From Anaerotardibacter muris (lineage in GTDB: Bacteria; Actinomycetota; Coriobacteriia; Coriobacteriales; Eggerthellaceae): a stretch of 64,000 bases of DNA. Under the pieces are notes generated by a model. That model saw only the letters and a list, made by a program, of their open reading frames with translations. It did not search any database and had not been told where the DNA came from. Positions 26,955-35,220 of this stretch are shown piece after piece; positions within the stretch are counted from its first letter, which is position 1, and each line of letters begins with the position of its first letter. Where the stretch lies: positions 248,001 to 312,000 of the forward strand of contig NZ_CALPCD010000001.1 of assembly GCF_943192915.1 (NCBI RefSeq), written 5' to 3'. A program made the translations under genes and the position numbers.

Positions 26955-27902
26955 CTAGTCCAGAGCTTGAACAGGCTCGGGTGGAAGGTCAGCTGGACGG
27001 CTGATATCGAGCGGTTCTATCGATTCAAAGTATCCCGAAGGCCATTCAGTGCGGCGAAGGACAACGTAACGATTTTGGTCGCCCGTTTTTCCGTCAGCTG
27101 TGAAGGAATCGACAAGGGTCGCGTAACCAGAGATTTGGCCGATAAGGAGATCGATCTCCTTATCGGTGAAATGGTGACAATAGCGGTATTGACCTGGCAG
27201 GTTCTTCCATCCTAGGAAATAGTCGCCGGGGTCGAGCGCGTCGGGCATCACAACAGGACGCGGCTCTGCTGTATCATGCAGGCCTTCAGCCTTGTGCTCA
27301 AGATCGTTTTCAGTCACTTCGAGCGAATAGAACTCAAGGGCTTCGGTATGCGTTTGCTCAACCTTCTCGCGCTTGCTTTCGTCGTTCATGAACTGCCAAA
27401 ACGACACGATCAGGTGACCGTTGGGTTTCACATAGTTGAGCGCATGTTTAAGGAATTCAACGCGCAACTCGAAACTGGGAATGTGATGCATGAAACCAAA
27501 GGATGCCACGATGTCGAAAGGGCCGTTTTGCGCAAGCTCGGGAGTATTCGCGGACTCGAACGGCGGAAGACCCTCGAGCATGTTAGCGATGATATCTTCG
27601 CAGGTGAAGTTAACATTGCTGGCGATTGCTGGGTTCGCATGGGTAAGTGATTCGCAATTGTCTACAGCAAAGAACTGCCAGTCGATTGCTGGGTATTCTT
27701 CAACCAGAAATGCTGCGAAACGAAGATTCCCACACGCAACGTCGAGCACCGATACCTCGGTATCGGGCTCAAGTTTGCAAGCATCCACACAACGACGCCA
27801 GCCCTCCCATGGAGTGCTTCGCGTTTGCGAGAACGATGCTGCATTTTCCTCATAAAAACGAGCATTGATCCGGTTCAATATGTTCGCAGTTTCTTGGTTC
27901 AT
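26955..27902 (-). CDS. Class I SAM-dependent methyltransferase
   Basis: A 315-residue protein with a Rossmann methyltransferase core. Motif I is VLDVACGNLRFAAFL near 53, the acidic residue ending strand 2 is in FFAVDNCE, and the post-motif region is FDIVASFGFMHHI near 133, which resembles tRNA-wobble (Trm9/TrmO-type) or small-molecule methyltransferases. An all-helical N-terminus (IARFYEENAASFSQTRS-like) is typical of the tRNA methyltransferase group, but the substrate is not certain. Single gene, convergent with the preceding pair. Confidence 0.8.
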   Translation of the reverse strand: MNQETANILNRINARFYEENAASFSQTRSTPWEGWRRCVDACKLEPDTEVSVLDVACGNLRFAAFLVEEYPAIDWQFFAVDNCESLTHANPAIASNVNFTCEDIIANMLEGLPPFESANTPELAQNGPFDIVASFGFMHHIPSFELRVEFLKHALNYVKPNGHLIVSFWQFMNDESKREKVEQTHTEALEFYSLEVTENDLEHKAEGLHDTAEPRPVVMPDALDPGDYFLGWKNLPGQYRYCHHFTDKEIDLLIGQISGYATLVDSFTADGKTGDQNRYVVLRRTEWPSGYFESIEPLDISRPADLPPEPVQALD

Positions 27903-28037
27903 GATTTTCTATGCTAGCAGAACTAGGCCGATCTTTCGTTGTGCATATCCATGCTTCATCTGCCACGTAGAGACTTACGTTGCTTGCAACTAAAAACATC
28001 ACGAAAGTAAAACAATATTCAGTTCTAATCCTGCGCG

Positions 28038-28043
28038 TATAAT
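28038..28043 (+). promoter_or_regulatory. Probable -10 box of the AT-rich four-gene cluster
   Basis: TATAAT lies 25 bp before the first start codon, allowing a very short leader. No strong -35 is seen. Confidence 0.5.
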
Positions 28044-28068
28044 GTGCTTTGTTAAGAAAGGTTGCCAC

Positions 28069-28341
28069 ATGCCAAAATGTCCCGAATGTCATTCAAAGAT
28101 TTCTGATAGCGCTCTTGTCTGTCCTCATTGTGGTTTTCAAGCATCAGGTAAGTTGGTTCCAATCAATAATTTGACAATCGCACAAACCCCTTTCGTCTTA
28201 GCTGTACCAGAAACAGACGTTATGCAAAATGGATTGATGCTACTCTCCAAGGACACCAACGAGAAACTCGTTGATTTCATCACTAATGCCGATAATGCCT
28301 CCCGACTTTTTCCCGCAATTTACGAAACAATAAAAAAATGA
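28069..28341 (+). CDS. Zinc-ribbon protein of unknown function, first gene of accessory cluster
   Basis: The 90-residue protein begins with a four-Cys zinc ribbon (CPEC near 4 and CPHC near 19). A polar region without recognised domain follows. The ATG at 28069 is preceded by AAAGG 8 bp upstream; an in-frame ATG 27 bp earlier overlaps the -10 region and is unlikely. Codon use and base composition are visibly more AT-rich than in flanking metabolic genes. The stop overlaps the next start (ATGATG), implying a polycistronic unit. Confidence 0.7.
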   Translation: MPKCPECHSKISDSALVCPHCGFQASGKLVPINNLTIAQTPFVLAVPETDVMQNGLMLLSKDTNEKLVDFITNADNASRLFPAIYETIKK

Positions 28342-29183
28342 TGACACGCGGAGAAGTGAAATACACTGCCGACTTCAGTAAAGCCGCTGAAGAACTATTG
28401 AGGAAGGGAGCGCTTGCATTAAAGCCCGACAAGCACGGCCGCATCATGCCACAGTTGCGCGATCCCAACACCAATAGAGTTTATGGAATGGTGCGACTGA
28501 AAATTGAAGATCTCCCAGTAGACATTGCCCCGTCACTAGTTAGCTTACAAATGCAACTAACTATGATGCAGGTTCTTACTAAAATTGAACAAGTAGCTGC
28601 GGATGTAGAAGCATTGCGCTTGGAGAACCACGCTGATCGTATCGCAGAAGCAGAGAGCGTTTGGTTCAAGTTACAGCAAGCCGTTCTCATAAAAGATGCT
28701 CGGCTTCGCGAAATACAATTGCTCAGCATAGCAAGCTCAGCAACAGAATCACGCTGCGGCCTGCAAGCAAATCTGATACTTCGCATCTCACAACTTGGTG
28801 AAGGCTCAACCAAAGCAAAAGCCAATAACGCCAATGCTGCCTTGTCTGAACTAGCCAGCATTACACTGATGGCTCGAAGCGAGTACGCGGCATATGCGTT
28901 ATTGGATGAGCCAGAAGCTGCTCGAGAATGCCTTGAACAACTCTCTTCGTTTATGAATGATAATGATTTATGTAGTCGCGATCTGCTACTAGAAATCAAT
29001 TCTCAATCTGACGTAAAACGGCAGGACATCGTTGATGGCTTCCATCGGATTGCAGTAGATATGTCAAGTGCTTTTAAGCGGCTTGATCTTTCTGGCACGC
29101 AGATGATCAACCTAGTTAATAGCGGTTTACAAAATGACATGGATGAAATGGACAATGCGAATGAATCAAAAACAGAAGAGTAA
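28338..29183 (+). CDS. Helical protein of unknown function, accessory cluster
   Basis: I do not recognise this 281-residue protein. The N-terminus (about 1-60) has a basic strand-like part containing RGEVKYTADFSKAA. Residues about 70-250 are strongly helical with Leu, Glu and Ala heptad-like patterns, compatible with a coiled coil. No signal peptide or membrane helix. It overlaps the zinc-ribbon gene by four bases and the next small gene by about 20. Composition is AT-rich with Asn/Ser/Thr codons ending in A or T, suggesting acquisition. Confidence 0.7.
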   Translation: MMTRGEVKYTADFSKAAEELLRKGALALKPDKHGRIMPQLRDPNTNRVYGMVRLKIEDLPVDIAPSLVSLQMQLTMMQVLTKIEQVAADVEALRLENHADRIAEAESVWFKLQQAVLIKDARLREIQLLSIASSATESRCGLQANLILRISQLGEGSTKAKANNANAALSELASITLMARSEYAAYALLDEPEAARECLEQLSSFMNDNDLCSRDLLLEINSQSDVKRQDIVDGFHRIAVDMSSAFKRLDLSGTQMINLVNSGLQNDMDEMDNANESKTEE

Positions 29184-29379
29184 ACATTGTTTGGTTTGTA
29201 AGTGCGAACTACCTTCAAGTTACAAGCTTCCAGTTTGCCAACATCACCGTGACATGGTCCTGGATGGTGCAAAATGGACCAGTCGCGTTGCGGCTACAGT
29301 AGGCGGTATTGCAGTTATCATAAAGACTGGAAACTTTTCTAAAGCTGCGGATTTCTTTATGAATAAGCTTCAACGTTAA
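29161..29379 (+). CDS. Small Cys/His-containing protein, accessory cluster
   Basis: About 72 residues. Cys and His residues (CLVCKCE near 9 and VCQHH near 24) could bind zinc. A hydrophobic stretch (about 42-56, VAATVGGIAVII) may be a membrane segment. The start is uncertain: ATGs at 29155 and 29161 are both in frame and neither has a good ribosome binding site, so translation probably depends on coupling with the upstream gene. Confidence 0.55.
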   Translation: MNQKQKSKHCLVCKCELPSSYKLPVCQHHRDMVLDGAKWTSRVAATVGGIAVIIKTGNFSKAADFFMNKLQR

Positions 29380-29382
29380 GGT

Positions 29383-29411
29383 TCACTTTAATGCGGAACG
29401 CATTAAAGTGA
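29383..29411. repeat. Perfect 13-bp inverted repeat
   Basis: TCACTTTAATGCG and its exact reverse complement are separated by 3 bases, right after the small accessory gene. An AAAAATTG sequence follows but no T-tract, so it could be a weak terminator or an operator for the next gene. Confidence 0.7.
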
Positions 29412-29444
29412 CGAAAAATTGAGTTAAAAAGTAGGTATGATGCG

Positions 29445-29870
29445 ATGCTGAAGAATATCGGAAAAATGGTTTTAGATATCATATCTAGTCCTTTTATTGC
29501 CCTCGGTGAATATTTTGAGGAACAAAAAAGGTTGTTCGAGGAAGAAAAACGCAGAAAAGAATCACCCTGCGTTTTCTCAGACGGCATATCGAAAGAACGA
29601 TTCGCGGAGTTGACGCGCGAAGCTGCTAGGGAGACAATCCGCATTGAATCGTTTGACATTAACGAAATGACCGTAATCATACACGTCAAATCACAAAGTG
29701 GTCTAACTTCATGGAATGCATCCATTGATTACAGTGATTACGGACATCTTACTGGGAGATATTGGCTAACCACTGAAAACAATGAATCCCTGATACCTGA
29801 ACATTTCGCAAAAATCTTAAGAGGCAAAATTGAAAGTAATCTTGTTGAACTCTCGAAAAGCGCTGACTAG
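29445..29870 (+). CDS. Hypothetical protein, accessory cluster
   Basis: The 141-residue protein has an amphipathic N-terminus (about 1-24) and a Glu/Lys/Arg-rich helix (about 25-40). An alpha/beta region from about 55 has KERFAELTREAARET and a beta-rich WNASIDYSDYG. No family is recognised. It lies 65 bp after the previous gene beyond the perfect inverted repeat, and is the last gene of the AT-rich block before queF, which converges on it. Confidence 0.65.
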   Translation: MLKNIGKMVLDIISSPFIALGEYFEEQKRLFEEEKRRKESPCVFSDGISKERFAELTREAARETIRIESFDINEMTVIIHVKSQSGLTSWNASIDYSDYGHLTGRYWLTTENNESLIPEHFAKILRGKIESNLVELSKSAD

Positions 29871-29909
29871 ATCGAGAGATAATTTAAATTGTGCCTCACA
29901 GTATCCCGA

Positions 29910-30401
29910 CTAGCGGTTGTCGACGGGTTCAGGGTTTTGGTCGTGAGTTGTGAGGCGGGTCCAGGCTACCTCTTCCCAGGGAGTACCGGGTTTGCCGTAG
30001 TTGCAGTAGGGGTCGATGGAGATGCCGCCACGCGGAGTGAATTTGCCCCAGACCTCGATGTATTTTGGGTCCATCAGCGCAATGAGGTCCTTCATGATGG
30101 TATTCACGCAGTCCTCGTGAAAGTCGCCGTGGTTGCGGAAACTGAACAGGTAGAGCTTCAGGCTCTTGCTCTCGACCATGCGCGCGCCAGGCACGTACGA
30201 GATGTAGATGGTGGCGAAGTCGGGCTGGCCCGTGATCGGGCAAAGGCTGGTGAATTCGGGGCAGTTGAATTTCACGAAGTAGTCGTTTTCGGGATGCTTG
30301 TTCTCGAAGGTTTCAAGCAGGTCGGGCGCGTAGTCGGTCGGGTAGGAAACCTGCTGGTTGCCCAGAAGTTCGAGGCCTTCAGATTCGCGGGTGGTGGTCA
30401 T
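29910..30401 (-). CDS. queF: NADPH-dependent preQ0 reductase
   Basis: At 163 residues this is the short, unimodular QueF. The active-site Cys is in [14 protein letters not shown] near 54, and the following Asp/Glu and the [19 protein letters not shown] segment carry the family motif. It reduces 7-cyano-7-deazaguanine to preQ1. The ATG is preceded by AAAGGA 6 bp upstream. It lies 104 bp after queC on the same strand, so it is probably the last gene of the queuosine unit. Confidence 0.95.
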   Translation of the reverse strand: MTTTRESEGLELLGNQQVSYPTDYAPDLLETFENKHPENDYFVKFNCPEFTSLCPITGQPDFATIYISYVPGARMVESKSLKLYLFSFRNHGDFHEDCVNTIMKDLIALMDPKYIEVWGKFTPRGGISIDPYCNYGKPGTPWEEVAWTRLTTHDQNPEPVDNR

Positions 30402-30504
30402 GGGGTTCCTTTCGTTGGACGCGAAGCGGGATCTTCGCGGAGTTGGTTGGTGACTAGTGGTTAGCGGTTGCAGTAGATAGTTCGCATTTGCTTTTAGCCG
30501 CGCC

Positions 30505-31278
30505 TCACTTTAGCAGCGGATCGGTGGTGCCGTTTTGCTCGAAGGCGCGCTGACGGTCGAGGCAGGTGGCGCAGGTTCCGCAGGGGCGGTCGGCCCCCTC
30601 GTAGCAGGACCAGGTCAGCTCGTAGGGCACATCGCGCTTCAGGCCTTCGGCGACGATCTGCGCCTTCGACCACTGCACGAACGGTGCCGCAAGCTGCAGC
30701 TGGCCTCCCGTTCCCTGGTCGATAGCGGCAGCCATCGCGTCAACGAATTCTTGCGAGCAGTCGGGGTATGCCGCGCCCACCCAGTCGTCGCGGTGTGCGC
30801 CGTAGCAGACGACCGAGCAGTCGAGCGAGAGCGCGATGGACGCGGCGCTCGACAAGAACAGGCCGTTGCGGAAGGGCACGTAGGTGCTGACGAGCTGGTC
30901 GCTTTCGAGCTGCTGGGCGTAGGTCTCGTGCGGGATTGATTCGCTCGAGTTCGCCAACAGCGAGCTGTTGCTTTCTGCGAAGAGCGGTGCCAGGTCGAGA
31001 AATCGCTGTTCAACACCATAGTAAGCCGCAACTTGCTTGGCGGCTTCGATCTCGCGGTCGTGCTTTTGGCCATAGAAGATGCTCAGGGCGTAGACATTCT
31101 CTGCACCATAGCGTTCGACCGCCATGGCCAGCAGCGTGGTGGAATCAACGCCACCGCTGCAGAGCACCAGCGCTTTGGCGGAAGATCGGCAGGTCGCGCC
31201 TGAGGCATTCTGGGATGCTGGCCTGTCCCCAAAGTGTCCCGGACAGTTTTGGACCTGTCCCCCTTGTGTTGCGGGCAT
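30505..31278 (-). CDS. queC: 7-cyano-7-deazaguanine synthase with a repeat-encoded N-terminal extension
   Basis: QueC makes preQ0 from carboxydeazaguanine, ammonia and ATP. The core has the PP-loop SGGVDSTT near 42 and a C-terminal zinc site with Cys residues in SCYEG and CGTCATC near 230-245. Homologues begin just before the PP-loop strand, but here about 34 extra residues precede it, and about residues 6-20 are encoded by a family A repeat. No ATG, GTG or TTG lies in frame between the repeat and the strand preceding the PP-loop. The upstream ATG overlaps the queE stop (TAATG) and has AAAGGGGAG, so the extension is probably translated. Confidence 0.9.
   Translation of the reverse strand: MPATQGGQVQNCPGHFGDRPASQNASGATCRSSAKALVLCSGGVDSTTLLAMAVERYGAENVYALSIFYGQKHDREIEAAKQVAAYYGVEQRFLDLAPLFAESNSSLLANSSESIPHETYAQQLESDQLVSTYVPFRNGLFLSSAASIALSLDCSVVCYGAHRDDWVGAAYPDCSQEFVDAMAAAIDQGTGGQLQLAAPFVQWSKAQIVAEGLKRDVPYELTWSCYEGADRPCGTCATCLDRQRAFEQNGTTDPLLK
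31222..31262. repeat. Family A palindromic repeat, copy 10 (in-frame inside queC)
   Basis: The complete element lies 16-56 bases inside the queC coding frame without a stop codon, encoding a Gly/Gln/Pro-containing peptide that includes NCPGHFG. Confidence 0.9.
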
Positions 31279-31964
31279 TAGACTCCCCTTTCAGTGTGGG
31301 GCCAGATTATCTTGTGGAGTTGGAGTTGAAGGGTGGCGCGGGTGAGCGCGCGGTCCTTCATGAAGTCAACGATGGCGGCAGGCTCGAGAGCGCCGAAGAC
31401 GGGGCTGATGTAGACATGGCAGCGCTCATCAAGAGCATAGGTGCGCACGATGCGCGCCATGGCTTCGAGGTCTTCGGGGGTGCCGGCGACGAATTTCACC
31501 ACGTCGCGTTCGCCAAACAGCGCGAAGTTCTCGGGCAGCATACGCTCTTCCATTCCCGAAGATGGGAGCTTGTAGTCCATCGTGAACTGGAGCTTCTCAG
31601 GGCGCGCATTCGCAAGCAACGCAAGGTCGACCGAGCCATTGGTCTCGACCTCGACCACCTCGATGCCATCGAGCGCGGCGAGCGCAGCAACAAGTGCACC
31701 AAGACCGGGCTGCAGCGTGGGCTCTCCCCCAGTCAGCGTTACGCACGAAACGGGCTGCTGTGCGACCCATTCCACCAGCTCTTCGAGTGAACGCTGCTCG
31801 GTCGCACTATCAACGGACTGCGCCCATTCGGTGTCGCAGTACGTGCAGCGCAGGTTGCATCCGGCGAAGCGGACGAACGCCGCGAGACGACCCGCGTGCA
31901 GGCCTTCACCGTTCACGCTCACGAAGCGCTCAGCGATGGGAAACATTGGCTGAGAGTTCACCAT
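31278..31964 (-). CDS. queE: 7-carboxy-7-deazaguanine synthase (radical SAM)
   Basis: The 228-residue enzyme has the QueE cluster motif CNLRCTYC (CxxxCxxC) near 37 and the GGEPTLQP segment near 80. It converts carboxytetrahydropterin to carboxydeazaguanine using SAM and Mg2+. The stop overlaps the queC start and the gene lies 9 bp after queD. A second ATG six codons in (MFPIAERF) is an alternative start. Confidence 0.95.
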   Translation of the reverse strand: MVNSQPMFPIAERFVSVNGEGLHAGRLAAFVRFAGCNLRCTYCDTEWAQSVDSATEQRSLEELVEWVAQQPVSCVTLTGGEPTLQPGLGALVAALAALDGIEVVEVETNGSVDLALLANARPEKLQFTMDYKLPSSGMEERMLPENFALFGERDVVKFVAGTPEDLEAMARIVRTYALDERCHVYISPVFGALEPAAIVDFMKDRALTRATLQLQLHKIIWPHTERGV

Positions 31965-31973
31965 TGACCTGGA

Positions 31974-32393
31974 CTATCCGCGGTAGATAGCGCAGTTATT
32001 CGGGGTCTCGTAGACATCGATCTGCGCAATGGGCAGGCCCTGGGCGCGCAGCTTGTCGAAGAAATAACGCGCAAGGTTTTCCGCCGTGGTGCGAAACGGC
32101 ATGGGCGAGAGCACGAAGCCCTCTTCTTCGAGACAGGCGATGGTCTTGGGTTGCAGCGAGCCTTCTTCGATGATGAAAGAGTGGTCGAGCTCTTCGGTCA
32201 TCGCGCGGACGGCTTGCTTGAATTCGCCGAAGTCGATGACCATGTCCTTCATGGTGCCTTCGGTCTGCAGCTCGTCTTGTTCAAGATAAGCCACTACACG
32301 CCAACGATGGCCGTGGAGGTTTTCGCATTTGCCGTGGTAGTCGGTAAGAAAGTGGGCAGCGTCGAAGCTGCTTTCGGTTTTGAGGCCGTACAT
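31974..32393 (-). CDS. queD: 6-carboxytetrahydropterin synthase
   Basis: The 139-residue QueD/PTPS protein has zinc ligands in FDAAHFL near 13 and the HGHRW pair near 29, plus a Glu in the LDHSFI and YETPNN regions. It turns dihydroneopterin triphosphate into carboxytetrahydropterin, the first committed step to queuosine. The ribosome binding site (AGGAG) is part of the tail of a preQ1-I-like riboswitch immediately upstream, which should control its translation. Confidence 0.95.
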   Translation of the reverse strand: MYGLKTESSFDAAHFLTDYHGKCENLHGHRWRVVAYLEQDELQTEGTMKDMVIDFGEFKQAVRAMTEELDHSFIIEEGSLQPKTIACLEEEGFVLSPMPFRTTAENLARYFFDKLRAQGLPIAQIDVYETPNNCAIYRG

Positions 32394-32398
32394 AATCG

Positions 32399-32442
32399 CT
32401 CCTAGTTTTGTTTAACGACAGGATGGGTTTCGAACTGTCCGT
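32399..32442 (-). promoter_or_regulatory. preQ1-I-type riboswitch controlling queD-queE-queC
   Basis: On the minus strand a 5-bp stem (GACAG/CTGTC) closes a loop containing AACCC. An A-rich tail AAACAAAACTAGGAG follows, matching the class I preQ1 aptamer layout, in which the tail pairs with the loop as a pseudoknot. The AGGAG of the tail is the queD ribosome binding site, so ligand binding would hide it. A TATAAT box ends a few bases upstream, so the transcript would start almost at the aptamer. Confidence 0.85.
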
Positions 32443-32446
32443 GCCA

Positions 32447-32452
32447 TTATAG
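32447..32452 (-). promoter_or_regulatory. -10 box of the queuosine operon
   Basis: Perfect TATAAT on the minus strand, about 5 bp before the first base of the riboswitch. A -35 is not clear. Confidence 0.7.
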
Positions 32453-32500
32453 CAATTTTTGTGAGAGCGGAGTTGAATATACACGGAAGCGCTTCGCTTC

Positions 32501-32637
32501 GAGAAGCCGCGCGCCTGCGAGGTTCATATTCTCACGCTACCCTGCTCGCCCTTCGGGCTCGTGCGGTCGCTCGATGTCCTATTAATGAATATTTGTACAT
32601 CGAGAGAATCTGATACCTCACTGGCGCCTAAGTTCTC
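32501..32637. repeat. Family B element, degenerate copy 4
   Basis: Diverged arms at 32501-32533 and 32604-32637 still align as inverted repeats. The internal GCCCTTCGGGC hairpin and the flanking GTGCGGTCGCTC block are retained. It lies between the queuosine promoter and the AmmeMemoRadiSam genes. Confidence 0.7.
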
Positions 32638-32761
32638 GAGAAAGCCCTTCAGCATACATAACCCCAATCACAGCTTATAAACAGCTAAATGGTACGAACA
32701 ATTTTTGCATGGATAGGGATTACAATGGTCGGGAACTATTCACCTCGGAAAGGGGTTTCTT

Positions 32762-34276
32762 ATGAGCATCGTTGCAGCTTATGCGGTTCCGCATCCGCCG
32801 CTCATCGTGCCTGCGGTTGGCAAGGGTCAGGAAGCGGCCATTCAGGATACTATCGACGCGTACACCGAGGTGGCTCGTCGGATCGAGCGCCATCGTCCAG
32901 ATACCATCATCGTCACGTCGCCGCATGCGCCACTGTTTTCGGATGGGTTCTTCATCTCGAATGCTGAAACGCTCGAAGGCGATCTGGAGATGTTCGGCGC
33001 AGCTGATTCAACGCTGAGCGTGGATGGCGACCGCGATCTGGCGGAACTGATCGCAAGCCTTGCGAACCAGGCGAACATCCCCATTGGCATGGGTGATGAA
33101 TACGAGGGGCCGATGGATCACGCCACCTACGTTCCGCTGTATTTCCTGCGTGATTTCCTACCGCGCACCACCGTTATCCGCGTGGGGCTCTCTGGGCTGA
33201 CCGAGCGCGAACATCGCCTGATGGGACGCTGTTTCGAGCTGGCTGCGAATATGCTCGACCGTCGCGTGGTGCTGATAGCTAGCGGAGATCTTTCTCACAA
33301 GCTCACCGCCGATGGACCGTATGGCTTCAACGAAGCGGGTCCGCAATTCGATCAGGCCATCGCATCGATCTTCAAGACTGGTGCGCTTGACGATCTATTC
33401 GCGTTCGACGACCTCTTCTGCGAAGAAGCTGCCGAATGCGGGCTTCGCTCATTCCAGATGATGGCTGGTGCGCTAGCAGGATGCGACCACACCAGCGAAC
33501 TGCTCAGCTACGAAGGACCGTTCGGTGTTGGATACGCGGTAGCATGCTTCGAAGTTGTTGGCGCGGAAGAGCCGCCAGCTGAAGCCGCTGAAGATACCGC
33601 GATGGTAGAGGCAGCGGAGTTGAAGGCAGCGCGCGATGCCGCGTTGGTCGAAGGTGAGACCGAGGCGAATCTGGTGGATGAGGATCCTTCCTCCCCTGTT
33701 CAACAACCTGATGCTTCGCCCGATACGGGCGGCAGCGGGGTCGACCCGTTCGTGGCACTGGCTCGTGCGTCGGTCGAATACTTCGTCACCACGCAGCGCC
33801 CCTTGCTGATGCCTGACGGCTTGGCTCCTGAACTAGCTGATGCGCGTGCGGGCGTGTTCGTTTCGATCCATGAACATGGTGATCTGCGTGGCTGCATCGG
33901 CACCATCGCGCCCACGCGCGACTGCGTAGCCCAAGAGATCATCCATAATGCTATCTCGGCATGCAGCAGCGACCCGCGCTTCTATCCCATTCAAGCCAAC
34001 GAGCTGGACTATCTTTCCTATTCGGTCGATGTGCTCTTCCCGCCCGAGCCGGTGGATTCACCCGACGATCTTGACCCTCACGAATACGGCGTCATCGTGA
34101 GCAAGGGCAACCGTCGCGGACTGCTGCTTCCGAATCTGGAAGACATCAATACCGTTGCTGAACAGGTTGCCATCGCACAAGCGAAGGCGGGTATTCCGCC
34201 GACCGAGACCGACGTTTCGCTCGAACGATTCCGCGTGGTACGTCACACCACGGGTGGCGAAGCACGCATTCCGTGA
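32762..34276 (+). CDS. AmmeMemoRadiSam protein: fused LigB/Memo-like and AMMECR1 domains
   Basis: The 504-residue fusion has an N-terminal class III extradiol dioxygenase-like (LigB/Memo-type) domain at about 1-260 (AVPHPPLIVPAVG, a VTSPHAP segment, SGDLSHKL). An Ala/Glu/Pro-rich linker (about 262-325) leads to a C-terminal AMMECR1 domain at about 330-500 with the conserved LRGCIGT near 377. AMMECR1, Memo and a dedicated radical SAM enzyme co-occur widely; their reaction is not established. The start has GGAAAGGGG 8 bp upstream. The stop overlaps the radical SAM gene. Confidence 0.9.
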   Translation: MSIVAAYAVPHPPLIVPAVGKGQEAAIQDTIDAYTEVARRIERHRPDTIIVTSPHAPLFSDGFFISNAETLEGDLEMFGAADSTLSVDGDRDLAELIASLANQANIPIGMGDEYEGPMDHATYVPLYFLRDFLPRTTVIRVGLSGLTEREHRLMGRCFELAANMLDRRVVLIASGDLSHKLTADGPYGFNEAGPQFDQAIASIFKTGALDDLFAFDDLFCEEAAECGLRSFQMMAGALAGCDHTSELLSYEGPFGVGYAVACFEVVGAEEPPAEAAEDTAMVEAAELKAARDAALVEGETEANLVDEDPSSPVQQPDASPDTGGSGVDPFVALARASVEYFVTTQRPLLMPDGLAPELADARAGVFVSIHEHGDLRGCIGTIAPTRDCVAQEIIHNAISACSSDPRFYPIQANELDYLSYSVDVLFPPEPVDSPDDLDPHEYGVIVSKGNRRGLLLPNLEDINTVAEQVAIAQAKAGIPPTETDVSLERFRVVRHTTGGEARIP

Positions 34277-35190
34277 TGATGGTGGGCAACATGGTTGGCA
34301 GTGAACCGAACGCCGAGGTCGGGGGCAAGGTTGAATCCGCAATGGCCAGCCCTGATAAGCGCGCTTTCTGCACTCTCTGCCCTCATCGGTGTTCGCTCGC
34401 TGAAGGACAGCGAGGCATCTGTCAGGCGCGCATCGCCCGCGACGGCGTGGTGATCGACGAGAATTATGGCCGTATAACTTCTCTGGCGCTCGATCCCATC
34501 GAGAAAAAACCGCTCGCGCGCTTCATGCCTGGATCGAGCATACTCTCCATCGGGTCGTATGGTTGCAACATGCACTGCGGCTACTGTCAGAACGCTTCGA
34601 TCGCTCAGGTTGGCCCCGCGCACGTGGAATGGCGGCAGATGGAGCCAGCCGACATCGCAGAGATGGCCAGCATGTTCGCGCTCCAGGGCAATATCGGCGT
34701 GGCCTTCACCTATAACGAACCACTGGTCGGCTTCGAATTCGTGCGCAATTGCGCACGAGAGGTTCACCAGCGCGGGATGAAGAACGTGCTGGTATCGAAC
34801 GGGCAGATCAACCCTGAACCACTTGCGGAACTGTTGCCTTTGATCGATGCGGCGAACATCGACCTGAAGGGCTTCACGCCTGCCATCTATAGACGGCTCG
34901 GTGGCGATCTTGAAACGACCCTGGCGACCATCGAGGCTATGGCAAATGAACCGAACCTTCATCTGGAAGTGACCACCCTTGTGGTACCTGGCTTGAACGA
35001 TTCTCCTGATCAGATGGCGAAAGAAGCGGCATGGATAGCGTCGCTCGATCCGCAGATCCCGCTTCATGTAACGCGTTTCTTCCCCTGCTATAAGATGTTG
35101 CAGTTAGAGCCGACCCCGCTCGATACGCTGCACGCGCTGGCGGATGTGGCGCGCGAATCGCTGGATTTTGTGTACCTCGGTAATTGCTAG
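34276..35190 (+). CDS. AmmeMemoRadiSam system radical SAM enzyme
   Basis: About 304 residues, related to pyruvate-formate-lyase-activating enzymes. An N-terminal CTLCPHRC Cys pair near 32, then the cluster motif CNMHCGYC (CxxxCxxC) near 96, are both present. The start is uncertain: GTG 34273, ATG 34276 and ATG 34279 are in frame and overlap the previous stop; ATG 34342 is also possible. Together with the fused upstream gene it forms the complete AmmeMemoRadiSam set. Confidence 0.9.
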   Translation: MMVGNMVGSEPNAEVGGKVESAMASPDKRAFCTLCPHRCSLAEGQRGICQARIARDGVVIDENYGRITSLALDPIEKKPLARFMPGSSILSIGSYGCNMHCGYCQNASIAQVGPAHVEWRQMEPADIAEMASMFALQGNIGVAFTYNEPLVGFEFVRNCAREVHQRGMKNVLVSNGQINPEPLAELLPLIDAANIDLKGFTPAIYRRLGGDLETTLATIEAMANEPNLHLEVTTLVVPGLNDSPDQMAKEAAWIASLDPQIPLHVTRFFPCYKMLQLEPTPLDTLHALADVARESLDFVYLGNC

Positions 35191-35220
35191 TAGAATAGCG
35201 CGGGAGGAGGTTCGCGACCC

